Of a stretch of 64,000 nt of DNA, positions 1 to 10,489 are shown in pieces. The notes beneath the pieces are model-generated. The model was not told where the DNA came from. It saw nothing but the letters and a program-made list of their open reading frames with translations, and did no database searches. The stretch lies in contig NZ_CP012357.1 of NCBI RefSeq assembly GCF_001267155.1, positions 1,054,001-1,118,000 on the forward strand, given 5' to 3'. A program made the position numbers and the translations under genes. The stretch is from Spiroplasma litorale (lineage in GTDB: Bacteria; Bacillota_I; Bacilli_A; Mycoplasmatales; Mycoplasmataceae). Every line of letters starts with the position of its first letter. The stretch's first letter is position 1.

Positions 1-1194
1 ATCTGTTAATTTTTTCTTAGTTACGATTTTTCAATCAGCGGTATTGTGTTTGTATAAATCTTTTTCTTGAACTAAAAGTCCTTGATCAATTGAAACACAT
101 TGCAATTTATTAACAATTTGATGAGTATTGTGGAAGTCTAATTTTAATAACCTTAAATTTTTCTTTTGCTTTAATATTTCTAAAGCTTCTTCTTCAAAAT
201 CTTGGGCTATTATAATTTCTAAAAATAATTTATTTAATGATTGCGCAACTTGTTTTGTAATGATTTGATTTGTTGCTAAAATTCCACCAAATATTGAAAC
301 AGAATCACTATCTAAAACTTTTTGTCACAATTCTTCAACATTTCCTTTAATTGCAACTCCACATGGATTTAAATGTTTAATACCAACCATACATGAATAG
401 TTATTTAAATCTTTAACTATATTTATTGCACTATTTGCATCTAATATATTATTGTATGATAATTGTTTACCATTAAGTTGAATTGAATTATTTAATGATA
501 CTTCATTATAGAATTCGTCAATATATCATGTAGCTTTTTGATGAGGGTTCTCCCCATATCTTAAATCTTCTTTTTTAGTAAAGGAAAGTGTTAGTTTTTC
601 TGGCATATCTTGATTATTAATTTTTGATAATAAATAATTATTAATTTGAGAATCATAGCTTGAAGTATGAGCAAAAGCTTTTTGTGCCAGCTTTAATCTA
701 AACTCTTCATCTAGTTTTTTGTTATTTAAATTTGCAATAACAAGATCATAGTCATTTATATCACATACTGTGATTACATCTTTATAATTTTTTGCCCCAG
801 CTCTTAAAAGACTAACTCCTCCAACATCAATGTTTTCAATTATATCTTCATGAGAACTGTGTGAATTTTTAATGGTTTTTAAAAATGGATATAAATCAAT
901 TGCAACTAAATCAATAAAGTTTATGTTGTGTTCTTTAACTTGGTCAATATGTTTTTTGTTATTTCTTATTGAAAGTATTCCCCCATATAAAGATGGATGA
1001 AGTGTTTTTACCCTTCCATCTAAAATTTCTGGGAACTTTGTTATGTCTTCAACTTTTATTACCTTAATATTATTTTCAACTAAATAACTGTAAGTTCCTC
1101 CTGTGCTTATTATTTTATAACCATGTTTAATAAGATTTTTTGCAAAATTTAATACGTTTGTTTTTTCAAAAACTGATATTAATGCATACTTCAT
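1..1194 (-). CDS. purH: Bifunctional AICAR formyltransferase/IMP cyclohydrolase PurH (partial)
   Basis: PurH performs the last two steps of IMP synthesis in the cytoplasm. The frame is open from ATG at 1194 to the left edge: 398 codons of a family usually near 510, so about 110 C-terminal residues are missing. The N-terminal IMP cyclohydrolase domain begins MKYALISVFEKTN. The formyltransferase domain shows the KHLNPCG signature at about positions 350-370. In-frame TGA codons (for example at 526) sit at conserved Trp. The start has a strong ribosome-binding site (AAGGGGGA). It lies 4 bases after the purN stop and is the last operon gene visible here. purD is not in the window and may lie further left. 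Confidence 0.96.
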
Positions 1195-1198
1195 TCTT

Positions 1199-1768
1199 TT
1201 ATCCCCCTTTAATAATTTTATCAATAATTTGCCAATAGTACTTATGTTCTTGTTTTTGTATTCTTTTTGTAAGTTTTTCTACGTTGTCAGTTTTATAAAC
1301 TCTTACTTGTTTTTGAAAAATTATTTCTCCAGCATCCATCTCGTGATTAACATAATGAATTGTTAATCCTGATAAATAAACTTTATTATCTAATGCTTCT
1401 TTAATTGCATCTTTACCCTTAAAACTAGGCAATAAAGATGGGTGGATGTTTATAATTTTCTTATCATATTTTTTAAGTAAAACATCAGTTATCATCATCA
1501 TGTATCCTGCAAGAAAAATTCATTTAATATCTTCTTTAACTAATGTTCTTACAATATCTAATTCATATTCTTCTTTTGAGTTATAATCTTTTAATACAAA
1601 AGTATAATTTTTTATATTATTTTCATAAGCTCTTTGTATTGCATAACAATTTTTTTTATTTGTTATCAATATAATTTTATCAAGTTTTAGTTTTTTGTTC
1701 TTATAAGCATCAACAATCGATTGAAAGTTACTCCCATTTCCAGAAGCAAATATTGCAATATTATTCAT
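1199..1768 (-). CDS. purN: Phosphoribosylglycinamide formyltransferase PurN
   Basis: PurN transfers a formyl group from 10-formyl-THF to GAR, the third step of purine synthesis. The protein is 189 aa, normal for the family. It shows N-terminal GSNFQ, the HPSLLPSFKG substrate/folate signature and the catalytic Asp region (HEMDAGEI). One in-frame TGA near 1518-1520 is read as Trp (KW-IFLAGYM). A translation that stops at TGA would split the gene in two and could look like a pseudogene; it is intact. The start overlaps the purM stop by 8 bases, suggesting translational coupling. Confidence 0.96.
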
Positions 1769-2804
1769 ATATAATGTTTATTTTTTTATCATTATGTTCT
1801 ATGATTTGACCTATGATTGATGCTTCATAATCTTTATAACCGTTAATAAAATTTAAAATACTTTCAGAATTTTCTTTATTAGTTATTATCACAAAACCAA
1901 CACCCATATTAAAAACATTATACATTTCTTCTTGATTGATATTGCCAATTGATTGCATAATATCAAAAATTTTAGGTGTGCTAATATTTTTTTGATATAT
2001 TTCAGCACATAAACCTGTTGGTATTACTCTGGGTATATTTTCTATTAACCCTCCACCAGTTATATTTGCCATTCCAGATATATAAAATTTATTAGTTATT
2101 AATTCATTTACAATATCAGCATATATTTTTGTAGGTTTTAATAATTCAGTAATTAAATCGCAATCTAATTCTTCAAACTTGTGTTTAAAATCATAGTTAT
2201 TATCTTTAAAAAATATTTTTCTTACTAAAGAATAACCATTTGAATGAATACCCGAAGACTTAATTGATATAATTTGATCATCTTTTTTAACATTATTAAA
2301 ATCTATTATACTATCTTTATCAACTGCACCCGTAATGAAACCTGCCAAATCATAATGACCTTTAATATACATGTCTCTCATTTCGGCTGTTTCACCACCC
2401 AATAAAGAACAATCACTTTGTAAACAACCTTCTACAATTCCACTTATTATATCAGTTACTATTTCTACATTTATTTTATCAACTGCAATATAGTCTAAAA
2501 AATATAATGGCTTAGCCCCTAAAGTTAATATGTCATTAACACACATTGCTACAAGATCAATACCAATTGTTTTATGATTATCAGATTCAATAGCCAATAA
2601 AAGTTTAGTACCAACACCATCTGTACCAGAAACTAATACAGGTTTTTTAAAATCATAAGGAGATAAATCAAAAGCACAACCGAAGTTACCAATATTATTT
2701 TTATACTTTCCACCAAATTTCTCGCTAACAATTTTTTTTATATTATCTACAACTTCATAACCTTTATTTAAATCAACACCTGATTTTTTATAACTTTCGC
2801 TCAT
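1761..2804 (-). CDS. purM: Phosphoribosylformylglycinamidine cyclo-ligase PurM
   Basis: PurM (AIR synthetase) closes the imidazole ring using ATP. It has 347 aa, the usual length. The ATP/substrate signature GTDGVGTKLLLA lies near residues 60-72, followed by GIDLVAMCVNDIL and the GLIENIPRVIP segment typical of the AIRS family. The frame has no internal TGA. The ATG is one base from the purF stop, and the 3' end overlaps purN by 8 bases, so it sits in a tightly packed operon. Confidence 0.97.
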   Translation of the reverse strand: MSESYKKSGVDLNKGYEVVDNIKKIVSEKFGGKYKNNIGNFGCAFDLSPYDFKKPVLVSGTDGVGTKLLLAIESDNHKTIGIDLVAMCVNDILTLGAKPLYFLDYIAVDKINVEIVTDIISGIVEGCLQSDCSLLGGETAEMRDMYIKGHYDLAGFITGAVDKDSIIDFNNVKKDDQIISIKSSGIHSNGYSLVRKIFFKDNNYDFKHKFEELDCDLITELLKPTKIYADIVNELITNKFYISGMANITGGGLIENIPRVIPTGLCAEIYQKNISTPKIFDIMQSIGNINQEEMYNVFNMGVGFVIITNKENSESILNFINGYKDYEASIIGQIIEHNDKKINIIYE

Positions 2805-2805
2805 T

Positions 2806-4185
2806 TTATTCTCCTTTATTTAAGTCATAAATATCTACTGGATATTCTCCTGTAAATATATCAAAACATCCTTGACCTGGTTCAAATAATTTTTTTAAAT
2901 TATCTAGTGTTAAAAAACTTAAACTGTCACATCCAATATAATTTTTCATTTCTTCAAGCGACATGTTTGCAGCTAACAATTCTTTATAAGTAGATATATC
3001 AATACCATAGTAACTCGGATATTTAATTGGAGGAGAAGCAACTCTTATATGAACTTCTTTTGCGCCATTATTTTTTAATAACTTAACAATATATTTTGAA
3101 GTAGTTCCTCTTACAATCGAATCATCAATTAAAATAACTTTTTTATTATTTATAACATCTTTTATTACAGAAAGTTTTGTTCTTACTCCAATTTCTCTCA
3201 ATTCAGTTGTTGGTTGAATAAAAGTTCTACCAGAGTATTTATTTTTTATTAAACCAATATTAAATGGTATATTAGAAAAGTTTGAATAACCTAATGCTGC
3301 TGAAGTTGAAGAATCTGGAACACCAATTACAACATCACCTAAATATTTTTCTTCTTGTGATGCTAACAACTCTCCTGATTTAAGTCTAAAATTATGAACA
3401 TTTATATTGTTAATAGTACTGCTTGGATGTGAAAAATATATATATTCCATTGAACAGACATTATTGAAATTTTTTTTAGAAAAATAAAAACTTTCTAATC
3501 CCTTATCACTTATTTTTACAATTTCTCCTGGATTAATATCTCTAATAAATTGTGCTCCAGTAACATCGAATGCATAAGTTTCAGAAGAAATAACATAACC
3601 ATCTGCTAGTTTTGCAATTGATAGAGGTCTTAAACCATTTCTATCTCTAATTGCATACATTTCATTTTCAAAAATTAATATGAAGGCAAAAGCACCATTA
3701 ATTATATTTAGTGCACTCTTAATTTTTTCTATTGTTGAAGTTTCTTTACTTTTTGTTATAAGATGAGCTAATATTTCTGAATCACTTGTAGCTTGGAAGA
3801 TACTTCCTTCATCTTCAAGTTTATTTTTAATAATATGTGCATTTGTTAAATTTCCATTATGAACAAGTCCAAACTTATTATTTTTTAAATTGAAATAAAA
3901 TGGTTGAACATTACAATCAATTGATCCTCCGGTTGTTGAATAAAGTACATGACCAATTGAGTTTTTTGCATTCCAACTTTCAAAATCTTTTAATCTAAAA
4001 TTTTCTGTTACAAGTCCCATGCCTTTTTTTAAAATAAACTTTTTATCTTTGTCATAGCCTAATATTCCACAACCTTCTTGTCCTCTGTGTTGTAGAGCGT
4101 GTAACCCATAATAATTTACTAAAGGAGCTTTATCAATGTTAAAGCAACCAAACACACCACACTTCTCTTTTAAAACTTCGCTCAT
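2806..4185 (-). CDS. purF: Amidophosphoribosyltransferase PurF
   Basis: PurF makes phosphoribosylamine from PRPP and glutamine, the committed step of purine synthesis. It has 459 aa. The class II glutamine amidotransferase domain would begin at Cys9 after removal of an 8-residue propeptide (KEKCGVFG). The PRPP loop VILIDDSIVRGTTS lies near residue 350. Of the four Fe-S ligands of Bacillus subtilis PurF, two equivalents are visible as Cys, while the others are Ser (YPSYYGID) and Ile (CFDIFTG). This enzyme therefore probably lacks the cluster. One base separates it from the purC stop. Confidence 0.96.
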   Translation of the reverse strand: MSEVLKEKCGVFGCFNIDKAPLVNYYGLHALQHRGQEGCGILGYDKDKKFILKKGMGLVTENFRLKDFESWNAKNSIGHVLYSTTGGSIDCNVQPFYFNLKNNKFGLVHNGNLTNAHIIKNKLEDEGSIFQATSDSEILAHLITKSKETSTIEKIKSALNIINGAFAFILIFENEMYAIRDRNGLRPLSIAKLADGYVISSETYAFDVTGAQFIRDINPGEIVKISDKGLESFYFSKKNFNNVCSMEYIYFSHPSSTINNINVHNFRLKSGELLASQEEKYLGDVVIGVPDSSTSAALGYSNFSNIPFNIGLIKNKYSGRTFIQPTTELREIGVRTKLSVIKDVINNKKVILIDDSIVRGTTSKYIVKLLKNNGAKEVHIRVASPPIKYPSYYGIDISTYKELLAANMSLEEMKNYIGCDSLSFLTLDNLKKLFEPGQGCFDIFTGEYPVDIYDLNKGE

Positions 4186-4186
4186 A

Positions 4187-4891
4187 TTATAATTTAATTC
4201 CTTCTAACTTATTTAGGATTATTGAATAAATTGAAGTCACATCATCTAAATCTTCTCTAAAACAATCTTTATCAAGTTTACGATTATTTTCATCTCAAAA
4301 TCTACAAGTATCAGGGCTAATTTCATCACCTAAACATATATTATTTTCAGAATCTAACCCTAGTTCTATTTTAAAATCTACAACTTTAATATTAATTTTT
4401 TTAAATAAGTCAATTAATAAATTATTTATTTTAAGTGTAATGTCTTTTATTTTTTGTAATTCTTCTAATGTAGTTAAACCAAGAACAACACAATGATCAT
4501 CATTAATTAATGGATCTCCAAAGTCATCATTTTTATAGCACAATTCAAAAATTGGTTTATCAAATGTTGTTGCTTCTTTAATTCCTAATCTTTTTGTAAT
4601 ACTTCCTGCTGCTATATTTCTAATAATAATTTCAATATTAAACATTTTTAATTTTTTTACCAAAACATTTTGATCGTCTATAACTTTCAATAAATGTGTA
4701 TTTATATTATTTTTTTCTAAATACTTGAATATAATGTTTGATATTTTTGCGGTTAATACACCTTTTGACTCTATTGTCGCTTTTTTCAATTTATTAAATG
4801 CTGTAATTTCATTTTTAAAAAAAATATTTAATTCATTTTCGTTATCAGTTGCATAACATATTTTAGATTTGCCTTCATATAATTTTGTCAT
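4187..4891 (-). CDS. purC: SAICAR synthetase PurC
   Basis: PurC joins CAIR and aspartate using ATP. The protein is 234 aa, matching the single-domain family. It starts with LYEGKSKICY, the nucleotide-binding first strands, and contains GDEISPDTCRFWDENN, the SAICAR synthetase signature. The Trp in that signature is encoded by TGA at 4295-4297, and translation continues to TAA at 4187. It starts 4 bases after purL and stops one base before purF. Confidence 0.95.
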
Positions 4892-4895
4892 TTTT

Positions 4896-7800
4896 TTACT
4901 CCTCCAAGTTTAAAAAGTATCTTATTGCACTTTTAAATATATTTTGTTCTTTATTTCCATAAATGTTTTTACAAATATCTTGTCCAAATCTTTCGCTGTG
5001 TCCCATTTTACCAAGAATCAAGCCACACTTTGAAACAATTCCTTCTATATTATAGTATGAACCATTTGGATTATTATCTTCATTTAAATATTCAAATACA
5101 ATTTGGTTATTTTTTTTAAGTTCCTTATACATTGATTCATTTATAACAAATCGACCTTCACCATGTGATATAGGTATTACATTTATTTCATTTATTTTTA
5201 AATCTTGTGTTCATGGTGAAGAATTATTTACCGTTCTACAAGAAACATATTTTGAAACATGTCGATTAACATTATTTTTTATTAAAGAAGGATCATTTTC
5301 TTTTAAACCACATGGTTCCCCATAAATTAATAATCCTGATTTTAATAATGCTTGAAATCCATTACAAATTCCTAATATCAATTTTTTTTGTTTTAAATGT
5401 TCAATTAAAGCTTCTTTGACAATTTTACTTTTTAAAACATTTGATATGTACTTTCCACTTCCATCAGGTTCATCACCAAGACTAAAACCTCCTGGAATTA
5501 CAATAATGTGTTGATCTTTTATTTTATTTGCAAGATTTTTTAAAGATAAGTTGAGTTGTTCAACATTCATATTATTAAATACGAAATCTTCATAAGATAC
5601 ACTTTCATTTTTGAAAGACCTTTTAATGTCATATTCACAATTAGTTCCAGGAAAAATTATAGACATAATATTTATTTTACTTATTTTATTAGGATAATAA
5701 ACTTTTTTATTTTCTTTATAGCTTAAATCATTTAATGGTAAAGGATAATTTTGATTATTACTTAAATAGACTTTTTTAATTGGATTTAAATAACAATTCA
5801 ACGCCTTTACTTTATCAATATTAAATCCATTAATAGAATAATTGTTTGAAACAACACCTAAATAAATTAAGTTTTCGTCATTTATTTTTTCATTAGTTTC
5901 TACTATTATTGATCCATACATATAATCAAATATATTTAAATTTGTATTTATATCAAACCCTAAATCATTTCCAAAACTCATTTTTGCTAATGCTTCTGCA
6001 ATACCACCTGATTGAATTGCAAATGATGATAATATTTTATTTTCTAAAATATTTTTTTCCATTGATTTATATATATTTTTTAATTGGTTAAAGTTTGGAT
6101 AGTTATTAATTGCATTATGTTTAAATAAATATATATGATTATTTTTTTCTTTAAAGTCAGTAGAAATAATTTTATCTGATTGTCCAATTGATAATGCAAA
6201 ACTTACTAAAGTTGGTGGTACGCTAATATTTTCATAAGTTCCACTCATACTATCTTTACCACCGATTGCTGGAATATTAAATTCTTTTTGTACAATAAGC
6301 GCTCCTAATAAAGCTACAAAAGGCTTAGCTCATTTTTCTTTATCTTTATTTAATTTTTCAAAGTACTCTTGTAAAGTTAGTTTTAATTTTTTAAAGTTTC
6401 CACCTGATGCAATAACTTTTGTTATGCTTTCTATTATTGCATACATTGAACCTAATAATATATTATTTTCAAATATAAATGGATTATAACCATAACTCAT
6501 TATTGTACATATATTTTTATTATCAGATAGAGGGATTTTTTGACAACTAACTTGTACTTCTGATAATTGCTTTGTACCTCCATATGGGGCCAGAACTGTT
6601 GTACCTCCAATTGAAAAATCAAATTGTTCAATCATCGGTTTTTGTGACATAACGTTTAAACAAGATATATTAACTAAAAAATCGTTTTCTAAATTATTTG
6701 TAAAAGTCATGTCTTCTCTTTGGAAATCTTTAAATAAATTATTTGTAATTAAAACATCATTTTTATTTTTTATACCACCAGTATTTATAAAATCTCTTGG
6801 TAAATTAACAATTGTTTTATTTTTATATTCAACAACAAAACTATTTTCTGATGTTACTTCTCCTAATTTTACTGCAACTAAATTTTCTTTATTTGCTTCT
6901 TCAATAAAAGTATTTAAATTACTTTTATCAATCACAACTACCATTCTTTCTTGAGATTCTGATATTAAAATTTCTTTTCCTGATAATCCTAAATATTTTA
7001 AATGTACATTATTTAAATTAAGTTTTACACCATCAGCTAGTTCACCGGCTCCAACTCCAATACCACCAGCACCTAAGTCATTTGCTTTTTTTATAATTTT
7101 TGAAACCTTTGGATTTGAAAAAAGTCTTTGTAGTTTTCTTTCTTCAACAGGATTTCCTTTTTGTACTTCACTATATGAATTTTTGATTGAATTTTGGTTT
7201 TGGTTTTTTGATGAACCAGTTGCTCCACCAATTCCATCTTTACCAGTTGCTCCACCAACCAGTACAATTAAATCGCCTGGTTTTGGTTCTTCTCTTATTA
7301 AATTATTTATTTTTGTAACACCAACAACAGCACCAATCTCAAGTCTTTTAGCAACATAGTTTTTGTGATAAAACTCTTTAACTAAAGTTGTGGGTATACC
7401 AATTTGATTTCCATAACTTGAAAAACCATCTGCTGCGAGTTTTGAAATTTTTGATTGAGGAAGTTTGTTGCTCATTGAGTTTTGAATATCCTCTAATATA
7501 TTTCCTGCACCCGTAACTCTAATTCCTTGATAAACGTACGCTCTACCTGAAAGTGGATCTCTTATTGCCCCTCCCAGACAAGTAGCGGCACCTCCAAATG
7601 GTTCAATTTCTGTAGGGTGATTGTGCGTTTCGTTTTTAAATTGCACAATACATTTTTTATTATCATCAAGATCAACATAAATAGATGAAGCATTTATTTC
7701 ATCTGATACTTCAATGTCAATTGCATTATTTGTTTTTAACATGTATTTAATATAACTGGTTGCTATGTTCATTAGTGTTATATCTTTTTTTGAAGTTATA

Positions 7801-8558
7801 CTCTTATAATAATTTAAAGCTTCTTCAATTTTATCTTTGTAAAATGGATTTATGTTTTTATCAAAAGATATATTTTCTAAAACTGTTTCAAATGTTTTAT
7901 GTCTACAATGATCACTTCAATATGTATCAATTAAATATATTTCAGAGTCAGTTGCATTTCTTTTTAGTTCATTATTAAAATAATTAACAGTGAAACTAAA
8001 ATCTTCAAAACTCATAGCTAAATTTAATTCATAATATATTTTTTCTAATTCATTTTTATTAATGTTGTTAAAATTATATTCTATTAATTCTTGTGTAGTG
8101 AATTTTTCTTCAAATTCATTTTTATTCATATCAAATTCATAACATTCGATTGGATTTATAATATAATTTTTAATTTCTTTTAATTGGCTTTCGCTAATTT
8201 CACTATTGAAAATATATAATTTAAAAGTTTTTATTTTTGTTTTATTTAAATATAGAAGGTTACAACATTCACTTGCGCTTTCTTCTCTAGGGTTAAATTG
8301 ACTATCAAACATTTTTACTGCAAAATATTTTTTTGAGTTTAATTCTAAATCAAAACTTATATCATCAATATTTGGTTCTGCTAAAATGTAATTTGAAATT
8401 TCAGCTACTTTTGTTTTATCCTCTTCATGAACATCATAAACATTAAATACTTTTATATTTAAATTTTTTATATTAAAGTTTTTTGCTAATTCTTCTGATA
8501 ACTTTTTTGATTCAATATCAAACTCATCTTTTTTATTTATATATACTCTATTAATCAT
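4896..8558 (-). CDS. purL: Phosphoribosylformylglycinamidine synthase, single-chain PurL
   Basis: PurL converts FGAR to FGAM with glutamine and ATP. This is the large one-polypeptide type, 1220 aa, rather than the PurL/PurQ/PurS complex of Bacillus. The frame is continuous in code 4, with TGA-Trp codons near 5133, 5210, 6249-6329 and 7917. Visible motifs are KNETHNHPTEIEPFGGAAT (synthase domain, around residue 310), GGIGVGAGELADGVKL, and a C-terminal class I glutaminase domain with nucleophile Cys1065 (GICNGFQ), PGGFSLGDE and the terminal GHSERFG. The N-terminal 210 residues are the divergent linker-type domain. Its start overlaps the purK stop by 8 bases. Confidence 0.95.
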
Positions 8559-9633
8559 TTAATCCCCCTAAAATTTTTTTTACTTGGTTATATTTATCTA
8601 ATAAATCTTTTTGGTTTTTTGCAATAATGTTTATATGACCCATTTTTCTATTTTTTATAATACCTTTTTTATGATAGTCATATTTTTTTACTCAATTGCA
8701 ATCAAAATTTGTTTTAATATTTTCTCCCAAAAGATTTATCATAATAGTTTTATATTTTAATTTTGGTTTAATTATTTTTTTATTTGTAATTGCTAGTATG
8801 TGATTTTTAAATTGACTGACATTACATCCATCAAGAGTATAATGACCTGTATTATGAACCCTTGGTGCCATTTCGTTAAAATAAAATTTATTATCTTTCA
8901 CAAAAAATTCAAATGCAACTGTGCCAACTAAATTTAAATCTACTAAAACTTTTTTTATTATTTTTATCGTTTTTTTATCAACAGTTACTTTTTTATTTGT
9001 TACTTTAGACGTTATAAGAATTCCATTTTCATGTTTGTTAATAGCGTTGGGAAAAAAATATATTTGGTTTGAATTACTTCTTGTTACAACTAAACTTGTT
9101 TCATAATCAAATTCACAAAACTCTTCAAGAATATATTTATTAGAAATAAAGTTTACAGATTCTATTTCGTTGTAATTATTTATTTTATACTGACCTTTAC
9201 CATCATAACCCCCAGAGAGTGTTTTTAGAATAAATGGATATGTAATATCATTTTTATTTAATAAAGTTTCAATATCTTTTTTATTTTCAACTAAAAAAAA
9301 TTTTGTTGTTAATAATCCATTTTCTTTAGCAAAGTTTTTTTCTTGGATTCTGTTTTTTGAAATCTCTAAAAAGTTTATAGACGGTTTTACTAAGTTAAAA
9401 TATTTTTTTAATGCATCTGAGTCTATGTTTTCAAATTCGTATGTAATAACATCTGTATTAGTAACTAAATTATCAATTGCGATTTTATCATCATAATTTT
9501 TATTAATAATATTTACATTAAGATCCATACAACAATTTATTTCATTAGGTTCAAGGATAAAATATTCATTACTATTGTCAGATTCTACTAGCATTTTAGC
9601 TAGCTGACCACCACCTATAATTCCCACTTTCAT
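8551..9633 (-). CDS. purK: N5-carboxyaminoimidazole ribonucleotide synthase PurK
   Basis: PurK carboxylates AIR to N5-CAIR using ATP and bicarbonate. It is a 360-aa ATP-grasp protein with N-terminal GIIGGGQLAKML, central FILKTLSGGYDGKGQYK (ATP lid) and FNEMAPRVHNTGHYTLDG (metal/substrate signature). TGA at 8692 is read as Trp and the protein continues about 47 more residues to TAA at 8551. It lies 3 bases after purE and overlaps purL by 8 bases. Confidence 0.95.
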
Positions 9634-9636
9634 ATA

Positions 9637-10116
9637 CTAAACTACCTCTGTTTTTAAAACATTATTAGTTTGGTTTTTTATAAACTGTTCTAATTTTATT
9701 TTAATTTTTTCATTTGATAAAGAAAGAATTCTTGCAGCATAAAGTGCAGCATTTTTTGCTCCACTATCTCCAATCGCCATTGTAGCAACTGGTACACCAC
9801 CTGGCATTTGAACTATTGATAATAAAGAATCAACTCCGTTTAGATTACTTGATCTTACAGGAACTCCAATAACTGGTAATATAGTTAAACTTGCAATCAT
9901 ACCCGGTAAATGAGCACTACCCCCAGCAGCAGCAATTACAATATCATATTCTTCATGTGCATTTTTTGAGAAATTAAATAAAAGTTCTGGTGTTCTATGA
10001 GCAGATACTATTTTTGCTTCATACTCAATATTTAGCTCTTCTAATATATTTAAACAATTATCAATCGTTTTCTTGTCGGATATTGAACCCATTACTACTG
10101 CAACTTTATTTTTCAT
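9637..10116 (-). CDS. purE: N5-CAIR mutase PurE (class I)
   Basis: PurE moves the carboxylate of N5-CAIR to give CAIR and works directly after PurK. It has 159 aa, with the class I signatures VMGSISD near the N-terminus, SAHRTPE near residue 43, and [12 protein letters not shown] in the middle. It is the first gene of the operon, with ribosome-binding site AGAAAGG. The terminator and purine aptamer upstream imply transcriptional control by guanine-type ligands. Confidence 0.97.
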   Translation of the reverse strand: MKNKVAVVMGSISDKKTIDNCLNILEELNIEYEAKIVSAHRTPELLFNFSKNAHEEYDIVIAAAGGSAHLPGMIASLTILPVIGVPVRSSNLNGVDSLLSIVQMPGGVPVATMAIGDSGAKNAALYAARILSLSNEKIKIKLEQFIKNQTNNVLKTEVV

Positions 10117-10133
10117 TAATTTACCTTTCTTAT

Positions 10134-10163
10134 AAAAAAAGACCCCTTATATAAAAGGAGCCC
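10134..10163 (-). terminator. Riboswitch expression platform: intrinsic terminator
   Basis: Minus-strand GGCUCCUU pairs with AAGGGGUC around a 6-base loop (10141-10162) and is followed by seven U. An alternative pairing of GAGUC (10192-10196, at the 3' edge of P1) with GGCUC of the terminator would act as antiterminator. Ligand-stabilised P1 would favour termination, giving an OFF switch. The alternative pairing is inferred from complementarity only. Confidence 0.85.
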
Positions 10164-10194
10164 ACAACAAAAATTTATGTTATTGTTATATGAC

Positions 10195-10267
10195 TCATTT
10201 TATAGAAAATAATTTAAGGTTATTTGTAGAAACGCTCGACCATATTTCAAGCATATATAAAATGATA
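10195..10267 (-). ncRNA. Purine riboswitch aptamer (guanine-type core)
   Basis: Read on the minus strand, the segment folds as a purine aptamer. P1 pairs UCAUUUUAU with AUAAAAUGA. P2 is GCUUGA/UCGAGC closing loop AAUAUGG. J2/3 is GUUUCUAC. P3 is AAAUAA/UUAUUU closing loop CCUUAAA. The loop GG and CC needed for the L2-L3 kiss are present, as are equivalents of U22, U47, U51 and C74 (xpt numbering). C74 predicts guanine-class ligands rather than adenine. Deviations are A24 to U, A73 to U and CCGUAAA to CCUUAAA. Placement before purE fits feedback control of purine synthesis. Confidence 0.88.
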
Positions 10268-10277
10268 TTATAAATTT

Positions 10278-10283
10278 ATTATA
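10278..10283 (-). promoter_or_regulatory. Extended -10 promoter of the purine operon
   Basis: Minus-strand TGCTATAAT (TGn extended -10). Transcription would start near 10271, only a few bases before riboswitch P1. No good -35 is evident, which is usual for extended -10 promoters. Confidence 0.65.
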
Positions 10284-10311
10284 GCATATCTATAAAATTC
10301 TATATATTTAT

Positions 10312-10340
10312 AAAAAAAATATAAGGATAACCTTATATTT
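10312..10340 (-). terminator. Terminator after truA
   Basis: Nine-bp stem AATATAAGG/CCTTATATT with loop ATAA. On the minus strand it is followed by a run of eight U. It ends the ecfA1-ecfA2-ecfT-truA unit just before the purine operon promoter. Confidence 0.8.
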
Positions 10341-10489
10341 TGGCCAACAAATTTAATTAACAGATATTGAATAATTTTTCCTTATTAATACATCCAAAAA
10401 AATCTTAAAATATCTAATAATTATTAGTGTACTTTTTTGTTGACTTGTATTTATTGTACATTAAAATCATTGATAAAACTAAAAATTTA
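10341..10489. other. Intergenic stretch between truA and its terminator
   Basis: No gene is seen in the 373 bases between purE and truA apart from the riboswitch, promoter and terminator listed. This part holds a perfect 14-base palindrome, CTAATAATTATTAG (10414-10427), and a plus-strand TTGACT-N16-TAAAAT promoter-like pair near 10440 that points into truA antisense with no gene behind it. Confidence 0.5.

Noticed and set aside
1199-1768. purN, purL, alaS, secY and others look broken into pieces by in-frame stops
   Set aside because: All the interrupting stops I checked are TGA at positions of conserved Trp, with motifs continuing in frame. This is code 4, not frameshift or decay.
10436-10467. 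Plus-strand TTGACT-N16-TAAAAT promoter
   Set aside because: It points into truA antisense with no gene or terminator behind it; chance matches are common in A/T-rich DNA.
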